A stretch of 64,000 nucleotides of DNA from positions 8,395,044-8,459,043 of the forward strand of contig CM061243.1 in the NCBI GenBank assembly GCA_030848705.1, given 5' to 3'. This DNA comes from Heracleum sosnowskyi. Taxonomy: Eukaryota > Streptophyta > Magnoliopsida > Apiales > Apiaceae. This document shows, one piece after another, positions 55,352 through 64,000 of the stretch; positions within the stretch are counted from its first letter, which is position 1; each line of letters opens with the position of its first letter. Below the pieces are notes generated by a model that saw nothing but the letters and a program-made list of their open reading frames with translations, searched no databases and had not been told where the DNA came from. Both the position numbers and the translations under genes were made by a program.

Positions 55352-58300
55352 TAATAATATTATCATATATTATCTAATACTCATTAGTATTACCCTTTTA
55401 TCAACAATGTATCACATAGGAGTATTTCTTACAGTGATGAAAGTTTAAAAATGGTACAATGAAGAATCTAATTATCTAACGACTCACCATAGTCTTTGAG
55501 CAACTTGTTAAATTCAGAATGTCACTCGTACACTTTAAGTCAAAATAATACACAACGAACCATTCAGCCAAGTCTCTCCAGTCTCCCCTATTATTTAGTT
55601 TGTATCTTCTGCACCAAATGTCTGACTATTATTGGTGGTGTAAACTTAACTACCCAAAAGCCACTAAATTTCGATTTTAAATTTCGGTGTTCGGTAATAA
55701 TCAAAATATTAATTTTGGTTCGGTTTAAAAATCAATCAAATAATATAAACAAAATATATATTTAATAATATTTATAAAAATAATATCAATCAAATATAAG
55801 AATGTTACATATTTTGGGGCCTTAAAAAATTGGGGGCCTTAGGCGTTTGCCTAACTCGCCTAAGGGTTGCGCCGACCCTGAGGTAACGGCTCTTAAATAA
55901 CTTCGATTTTTTTTTCTCAAAATTTTAAATATTCATTATATCAAAGATTATAAAAAGTTTCATTTGTCTTTTTAATATTTACTAATAGAGTAAACTAAAT
56001 ATATAGTTTTAATATTATTGTCTTCAAAATCTTTACAAATGGAGAAAATTAAATATACAATTTAAATATTCTACTAAATTTTTTAGTAAAAAATATCTGA
56101 ATTGTCTTTTAAATCTTTCCTAATGCAAGAAATTAAATATATAATTTTAATATTCTTACCATTAGAAAAAGTCTCATTTGCCTATTAAATTTTAACTAAA
56201 TATATATTTTTAATATTATTTATATAAGTATATTGATTTACTTCAAAATATTTACTAATTGAGAAAAATAAATAGACAGTTTTAATATTATTTATATTAG
56301 TATATTGATTTCATTCAAAATCTTTAGAAATGGAGAAAAGTAATATACAATTTAAATATTCTACTAAATGTTTTATTAGAAAATAACTCAATTGCCTTTT
56401 AAATCTTTCCTAATGCATGAAACTAAATATACAGTTTTAATATTTTCCTAAATTTTTTATTTCTTAATATATACTTGTTAATCAATATCATTATCTTTAT
56501 TATTATTTTATCATCTTTATATAAAGGAAAATCTCCATGCGCTCTTAAATCGTCTTTATTCTATTTATCTATTTTTTTAGAACACCTCTATTTGAAATAA
56601 TAAAAATATATTTTTTTTAACTCATAATTCATAAAATTTTGAAATAATAAAAATTAAAATTTTCTCATATCCGAACTTTTCGTCACCTACTCTTGGACTC
56701 TATAAATTTGTTTATCTGTAATTTTAAAATAGAGAGCTAAATATTATTAAAATTTATATAGAGAGCATTATCAATATATATTTGTTATCCGAACTTCATA
56801 TCCACCATCTTTATATAGAGTAATTTTAATGTATTATTTGCTTATATCCCGTGCGATGCGCGGTCTTCTTTAATATTTTCTTATTTTTTATTTAGATTTT
56901 AGTTATAATATATATAATTTGATAAAATTTTAGTATATATATATATATATATATATTGGATTTATAAATCTAACAATATAATATTTAAATTTAATATATT
57001 ATTGACGTAATCAATAGTAGTATTTTAGATATTAAAATATAAAATATTTTAAAATAACATATCTAATGATTCGTATTTTTTTACTCTTAAAAATCTAAAA
57101 AGGGACTCAAGTGCAAATATCAAAATATGTGCTTGTTCAATATACCGAGTTTATTTGAATATACTATTACTTTTATTTTAAGTAATTATCTCGTTTAAAT
57201 TGAATGTTAAAAAAATTATAATAAACATGAATTTCATAAGTTTAATATAATAATATTACCAATATATCTATCTTTTGCCCGTGTTATTTTTAATTTGAAC
57301 ATGAGTTGTTTCAGTTAAAAAATATAAACAGGTAATATCCTTAAAAAGACAATTAGTTACTTATTAACAATTATATAAAATTATATTAATTTTTATATAT
57401 ATACGTCTGCATTACTTTTAGAAAATTAGTTGTTTAAGTTAGAAAATATAAAAGAGGTAATTTGTTTTAGCTGAAAAGAATAACTTGTTATTTATTAATA
57501 TTTATATAAAACAATATTACTATTGTATATTTATTTTGCATGTATTATATTTAGAAGATAAGTTGTTTTAGTTAGAAAATATAAAACACATAATGTGTTT
57601 TAGCTGTCGGTTATAAATATACTAGTATGTGTGCCCGCTGCGCGTGGCCTTATCATTTTTATTGTTATGATAAAATAAAATTTTTTTGACAAAGTTTTTA
57701 AACTCTTTTTTATTTGTTATAACTTTTGTGTATATCCATTTATGTGAAATTTTTTCTTAAGATATTAATATTCTACTTAAATATGTAAGTAGGAGGACAT
57801 TACATTCAGGGTAACATATCAAGTTGGATACTTCACTATCTAGAATTTTAAGTTTGCAGAGTAGAAGCTCCCCCATTCCTCTGGTGAATTTCACACTTCA
57901 CTGTAAATGATATGATCCTGGTAGTGAAATATTTGATGAGTAGTTAAGGTTTGATGTTACAATAAAATGTTCAAAAATACTATTTTAATATTAGAACTTA
58001 GAGTTTAAAGTCATAATAAAATATTTGGAAGTACGATTTTAGTATTAAAAGTTAGAGTTTATTTTAGTATTAAAATTACTTTACAAAAATACTAAATTGA
58101 TCTTATATTGTATTTAGAATGGGATACATAGGCCTCCACCCCTACTTGTGAATATATTTATTCCATTTTATGCATTTATTAGCATGAGCTCGTCAAACTG
58201 AAGCAATGGATAAAAACTCTCTTTTTAATAATTTTATATAAATCCTAACAGAAATATAAGTATGATATTTCATCTTAAATATCTTTAAAACAGAACTTAA

Positions 58301-58370
58301 ACATTATCATAAACAGAGTATAAACATACAATCATACCTAATTAAATTCAAACATATGTGTATCTTATCA
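55352..58370. other. AT-rich intergenic DNA with transposon ends
   Basis: No gene. At about 55815-55882, GGGGCCTTA and GGGGGCCTTAGGCG lead to GCGCCGACCCTGAGG, resembling a terminal region of plant hAT-like elements. Between 55960 and 56450, AAATATACAATTTAAATATT and AATCTTTCCTAATGCA recur as degenerate direct repeats. An (AT)n run lies at 56935-56955. Hairpin-like CCGTGCGATGCGCGG occurs at about 56849. ACTAGTATGTGTGCCCGCTG at about 57622 is a possible minus-strand Helitron 3' end. From about 57250 to 57610, TTTTAGTTAGAAAATATAAAA-type segments repeat. Confidence 0.45.
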
Positions 58371-61300
58371 ATACTATTATATAATAAACGAAACATTAAA
58401 AGTTTGGTTGGTCGGTACGGTACGTTGTGATTTTACTTAATTGTCCTTAATTAACTGTACTTCATATTTTTACTTAATTAACCTTACTTATTTATAGAAA
58501 TATATTACTAAATAATAATATTACCTATTTATAACCAATTACCTTTTTCACCCAAAATACATTATTTTTTTCTATTTTTTCTAACAAATTCTCCTACTTT
58601 TTCAAATATATCACGGACAATTACCTTTTTTAACTAAAACATGTTAATTTTTCTATTTTTCCTTACTAAACCCCCTCCTTTTCCAAAAATATCAATAACA
58701 AACCTTTAGTTATTTATTTTTAAACCTATTTTAATATTATAATTATTTTTTAAAAGTTTACATATTTTAACAAATCTACTTATTTTTCTTAACAAATGAA
58801 ATTACTAAAAATATTAAAATATAAATAATCAAATACCTATTTATAACCAATTAACTTTTCAGCTAAAACACATTATATATTTTTTCTAACAAAGCCCCTC
58901 ATTTTCTAAATATATCACGGGAAATTGCCTTTTACAATTTAATTTTTCTATTGTTCTCACTAAAATCCGTTATTTTCCAAAAATATCACAGTAAACCCTT
59001 TACTTATTTATTTTAAAACGTATTTAAATACTTTTAATTATTAAATTTTAAAATCTCATTTTCCAAAAATATCACGGACATTTACTTTTTTAAACTAAAT
59101 ATATGTTACATTTTTTTATTTTTTCTTACTAAAACTCCTCATTTTCCTAAAATATAACGGATAAACCCATACTTATTTATTTTAAAATTTGTTTTAATGT
59201 TTTTAATTAATTAAAAGTGTTTAGCTATTTTAACATGCCTACTTATTTTTTGCACAATTACAATTAATAAAATATTTAAAATAATAATAATAAAATAACA
59301 ATTAACAATCCGTGCATCGCACGAGTTTTAAGCTATTTTTGATAAAACTACAAACATTGGTTATTAGTCACTATGCCCGCTATAGCATTTTTAATTTTTT
59401 AAATAAAAAGAATTATTCAATAATTTTATATTTAGTTTAATGTAGTTTACTTGTAATTTTCATACATTTAGTGATTCAATTATTATAATGCCACAACATT
59501 ATTTATATTTGTGATATTTTAAAATTTCAAATTAAATATTAATTATTTATCATTTTCGTAACATTTGTTTACCACATCTTATAGTGTATAACTAATTTAT
59601 AGTATGCATCAACTTATTAAAACAAATGCATGAAATATTTATATATTTAATATTACAAAACTTATTTTAAAGATATAATATAATTAATTGTTATAATAGA
59701 GAACGGGAGGTAATATTAAGATGTTTGTTAAAAAAATTCAACTTCTGAATAACTTTTTCACAATCAAAGTAATTATAAAATTAAGATCATAAATGTCAAA
59801 ATTAAGATACAATTATAAAAATAATCCTCAACTTGAAGATTGTGAATGCCAGATTAGACCTTTAAATTTCATACATAAACTTTAGTAATACAATTTTTCT
59901 TTTCTGAAAAGTCATTCCATTTGAAAAGTCATTTCATTAATACTGAAAAACCCAAGGCTTACGGAAGAGGTCAGGAAACAAAATCTGTAAAAACTACTAT
60001 ACTTAAGCAACACTACCAAAGTACAAACAAAATCTAGAGAAAATATTATTTGAAACTAAACAAAGAGCATAAGTAATGAGAAAATTGGGAAGATCACTAC
60101 TGGGAAGCTCCAACAAAGGGGTTTGGTTACACCCATTTTCCAGGATAAAGTCCTGAATCTTGACTTCATGAACGGCTTATAGCATGACTTCTATTAATTC
60201 CATTTTAGTGAATGCTTGGACTCAATCATCCCTGCGCAATCTCGAAAGTAGAGATCTCATTTCTCAACAGGCTTTCTCATCATTTCCCACTAAAATATTA
60301 CTGAAGAATATTAAGGTGATATGATCTGTTCACTAAAATATTACTGAAGAATATTAAGGTGATATGATCTGTTCTTAAATTAATAGCCAGTCCAGTTGAG
60401 ATTCTTGGTAAGACATGATTCAGGAAATTATTAAGTTTTGTCATGATCAAGTTCCAAGTTCAGATACTACCTGTTTTCTTTTTGCAGATCAAGGAATAAC
60501 TTCTAAATACTCCAAACATGGAGTTATGCCAGCATCATACTGTATAGCTACAAACACTTACAAAACTAACATACATCAAGCACTTACAAAACTAATATAT
60601 GCTGAAAGAAGCACTGCAAGATCATAATAAACAGTTCTTCTAACAACAGAACATAATCCTATAAATCTATCAAAGTTCACCATTTATTGTTTCTCATTAA
60701 TTTTTTAATATTTTAGTTAACTTCAATACAACAATTTTATGCATGCTTTGATCTAGTAGTGAGTCCCGTAACTAAATTTATAGAATTAGAACTTGTCAAG
60801 ACATTTAGGCCACTACCATACTCTTCCATTTCACTCTAAAGTACCCACATTGTATCAAATTCACAACATCACTATATTATGCCCCTTATTTTTTTTATAT
60901 AAAAATAAAAACCATGTTTTCATTGTTACCTTCTCGTGAATCTCAGTCACACTCCCGACTCTTTTGGATTACATATACAAAATTGAAAAATAAATCGAAT
61001 CATGTAAGGAAATCAACTCATGAACCTTTGTTCGATATCCTCTGGTGACAACCAGAGACATAGGCTATTGCTCAACTAATGGGAGGGAAATCGGGAACAC
61101 ATGACCAACATCTAACTTAATGACCACATAAGACGGTAAAGATCTGGAAGCAAAGCTAATGAATCTGCACACCAACAAAATCTCGGCTCAGTTCAAACTA
61201 AACCAAAAGTAATGAAGGAGATAAAAATAACACAATTAGATGTTATCATTCCAAATGTTAAACATGAACCCTTCAACTTATGAAAGTTTTGTAAATCAGT

Positions 61301-62647
61301 ATAAGATATTGGTATAATGACACATATGACTAACTAAATTCAAGATTAATACGACACATAAAAAGATAGTCAAATATAGGACCATTTGAATCAATGTAAA
61401 ATACAATAAAACTATCACTCAAGATTCAAAATTTCAAATCTCACGATCTTTCCATATTTGTATTCAAAGTTCTTTCAGTCATTATATCAAACAATTGGTG
61501 AAATAAATTAAAACATAATCATATTGCATAGCCTCAACTTTGTCAGTGACCACAATTCTCGAACATATCAAAATAGTACCAGTACCAATCTCCAAAAATC
61601 AAAGAACGCTTTAATATCTAGCAAATAAACCCCAAAACAAATATGTAAACACAAAAACAAATTAAAGGTAACATAATCTTTAAACTTAGAAAAGTATAAA
61701 ATAAAAGAGATCTAAAAAACCTGAAGATGTGAGGAAGCAAAGTCCACACTCCACATAGTTAAAATTAGATGTACAAATTTGTACCTGCAAAAAAAAATAA
61801 AAAGAAGAAAATGAGAAGTGTAAAATAATAAAATGAAAACCGAAAGAAAGAAATACAAAGAGAAATAAATTGATTGTATGAGATTAAAAAACATAGAAAT
61901 TGAAAAAATGTTGAGAATTTCAAATTCAAAATCGGTGCATAGAAAGAGGGTGGGTAGTGTCTTATTTGAATTTCAATTTGAATTGTATTTGGGAAAAAGC
62001 AAAAAGCTTCCTTCAGAAGCTTAAAAACAGCAGCAGCATCGTACATACATGATATACAATAATGAATGGTTGTGATTAATAGGAGGTATAAGTCAATCGA
62101 GTCAAATGGCATTTTATTATGAATACGGAATAAAGTAAAGGGTATTTTAGTAAAATGGTATCAAAAAACACAACAGGCTTTATAATATAGATAGATAATA
62201 ATATTACCATTTTATATATATATATATATTGCCCGTCTTATTTTTAGAAAATGATTTGTTTTAGTTAAATAGATATATGAAATAGGTAATATAATTTAGC
62301 TGAAAAAGGTAATTGGTTATCAATAACTTGGTTTCCATATATGTGTCCTATTTATAAGATTAGTTGTTTTAGGTAAAAAAAATATAAAAATAATGTGTTT
62401 TAGCTGAAAAAGGTAATCAGTTATAAATATATAATAATATTATCATATTATATATATGTTGCCCGTTTTATTTTTAGAAGATGAGTTGGTTTGGTTTAAA
62501 AAAAAATATAAAATAGGTAATGTAGTGAAAAAAGGTAATTGGTTATTAATAAATTGATTATAGATAGACCCGTGAATCGGCCCAAATACCGACTGACCGA
62601 CGACCGACCAAAACTTTTAATGTTTCGTTTTTAATAATATAGTATAG
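58371..62647. mobile_element. Large element bounded by ~45-bp inverted repeats
   Basis: The left end reads ATACTATTATATAATAAACG then AAACATTAAAAGTTTGG and GGTCGGT. The right end, inverted, reads ATACTATATTATTAAAAACG then AAACATTAAAAGTTTTGGTC. Internal sequence near both ends repeats ACCTATTTATAACCAATTA / TAATTGGTTAT-type words. The interior holds a perfect hairpin CGTGCATCGCACG (59305-59317), a 43-bp tandem duplication at about 60288-60375, and a LINE-like 3' end near 59920, so other elements are nested in it. No transposase is visible and I cannot assign the superfamily. Confidence 0.6.
60288..60375. repeat. 43-bp perfect tandem duplication
   Basis: CACTAAAATATTACTGAAGA, followed by ATATTAAGGTGATATGATCT and GTT, occurs twice head-to-tail. 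The copies are identical, so the event is recent. Confidence 0.92.
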
Positions 62648-63226
62648 ATATGTTAAATTTCTTAACACCAAGAGAGCGACTCATTGGGGAAAAACAATTT
62701 TAAAGGGAGGGTGGTTCATTAAAAGGATCGTATTTTATGCTTGAATAAAATTTTAATGTCATATTATGTATTTAAAATCTAAGTTGGGATTTAAATTTTG
62801 AAAAAAAATATAAAAGGTAATCAATATAATATTATTCGATATAATATTAAAATAATCAAAATATTAAATAATTGCATTTCTTATATTTATTCAGAATTTT
62901 CGTGAATGATCAAGACGACACAAATTTTTTTAAAAAAATATCTAATGTTAGAAGTATTATTATTTATTTCAGTTAAAAACATATTTTGTATAATATTTTT
63001 AAATTTTTTAAAAGAATTATAATAAGACAGCAGCGAAGCGTGAATTAATAATCTGATATGAGATAAATGACATGGTTGTGAAATGACTAACGCGCTTATG
63101 ATTATTGGAGGCGGAATCATTCTACGGTTATGTCTACTTGAAATTACAATTAACCCATTATTTGGCATTCTGCGAGCTAGTTTCCTTCCGATAAATGAAT
63201 ATTACTATTAAGTTGTAATGATAGGT
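62648..63226. other. AT-rich intergenic DNA, no gene
   Basis: No supported feature. Short ORFs are chance. Confidence 0.5.
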
Positions 63227-63617
63227 CGAGTAAAATTCTATGGACACTGCTTGGAGATCATATATGTTGTAAAATACATTCATAAAATGCACTGTAAAAT
63301 AATATATTAAGTAATATTTTGTAAACATAACATATGTGATCTATAAAACATCATATGTGGTCTATAAAACATCTAATTTGATGATAATTTTAATTATACA
63401 AAGATATTATACACATATCTTATTTGCAGAACATTTAGAATGGAGTAATATGTTCTGCAAATATAACATGCATGATTTACAAAAATATTCAATTGCTCAT
63501 GATTTTATACTGCAAGATATCTAATTTGATAATGATTTTTGTTATGTAAAGTATGTTCTACACGTTATTTAAGTTCTACAAGTTTTCAACTAAATCATGG
63601 TATTCATAGAACTTGAC
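63227..63617. mobile_element. Second copy of the GAGT...TTCTATG TIR family
   Basis: The left end reads GAGTAAAATTCTATG and later TTGGAGATCATATATGTTGT. The right end, inverted, reads GAGTCAAGTTCTATGAATAC. Interior words (CATATGTGATCTATAAAACA, TTTGCAGAACAT) match the interior of the split element at 55020-55341. It is about 391 bp, similar to the reconstructed 407 bp of that copy. The target duplication is not clear. Confidence 0.6.
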
Positions 63618-64000
63618 TCAGGTTAAGTATTTCAATAATTTTTTTTTTTCAAATGACATAATAAGTGACTGTTTTTTTATTTATGAGTTTATATGTATGC
63701 ATCCGAATCCCGTAAGATTGTTAGGATAGTTACCAAATAACACATTAAAATCTAGTATTATTATCATTGATTTATGTTTTGTTAAGTAGTCTTTCAATCA
63801 CTCTACTAACCAATCCCTTTTTTCTTACAGGCTAAGCAATTCTTTCTCATCAATGTTATTATTCATTATTACTCCGTATAAACTCATTACACAGTAGAGA
63901 CAAGTTGGCATGGTGTAGTGTAAGAATGTCAAGCGATTAGTTGTAAATTTAAAATCCTACATATAACAAAACTCCTACTTGAAACGGTTGTTTTGTTAGT
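63618..64000. other. AT-rich intergenic DNA, no feature
   Basis: No gene or repeat supported up to the window end. Confidence 0.5.

Noticed and set aside
60415..60627. 70-codon ORF in the large inverted-repeat element
   Set aside because: No recognisable motif and no splice context in AT-rich transposon DNA.
1..64000. tRNA, rRNA or other structured RNA genes
   Set aside because: None was seen; the tRNA-like matches are retroelement primer-binding sites.

Overview
The window is nuclear DNA of a flowering plant, most likely a eudicot. Genes are split by GT-AG introns, intergenic DNA is very AT-rich, and every major class of plant transposon is present. I cannot name the species. Only a few loci look like host genes: the cell-cycle gene APC8/CDC23 (8.4-11.5 kb, +), an RS/RD-rich nuclear protein gene of probable pre-mRNA splicing role (15.8-20.0 kb, -), a small four-exon gene of unknown function between them (12.8-15.2 kb, -), a possible F-box-like gene (21.3-22.0 kb, -), and decayed pieces of a CRCK-type receptor-like kinase, a DEAD-box helicase and an unknown 3' exon (24-28.4 kb, -).

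Layout: 1-5.8 kb is a decayed minus-strand LTR retroelement that carries a hAT MITE (exact 8-bp duplication) and a SIRE-type LTR remnant. 5.8-8.4 kb is AT-rich with MITEs. 8.4-22 kb is the gene-bearing part. 22-31.6 kb is AT-rich with LINE ends and a tandem duplication. 31.66-55.35 kb is a nest of insertions. 55.35-64 kb is gene-free, AT-rich DNA with a large inverted-repeat element and Helitron-like ends.

The nest can be read to the base. A SIRE/Maximus-type Copia element (32188-45202, duplication TCTCC) lies in one LTR of a Tat-like Ty3/gypsy element (31950-55014, duplication GATCA). That lies inside a short TIR element (31865-55341), which sits in a half-preserved hAT-type MITE. The Copia element is almost intact: gag, pol and a 1477-codon third ORF, with nearly identical LTRs. 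The gypsy element keeps gag-protease and an intron-containing antisense gene but has no reverse transcriptase or integrase. It also carries two long arrays of hairpin-forming repeats.

The most unusual signal is that each of four retroelement families here carries its own short CpG-containing word, scattered through LTR, spacer and, where present, coding DNA, in both orientations and different reading frames: TTTCGTTGA in the Copia element, TCCGGA/CCGG in the gypsy element, GGRCGYGYCC in the left element, and ACTATCGAA in the SIRE-like LTR at 1.4 kb. Two of these elements also encode an extra ORF of unknown function. By analogy with VANDAL transposons, whose VANC proteins bind short words dispersed through their own element, I propose (inference only) that these are family-specific recognition words.
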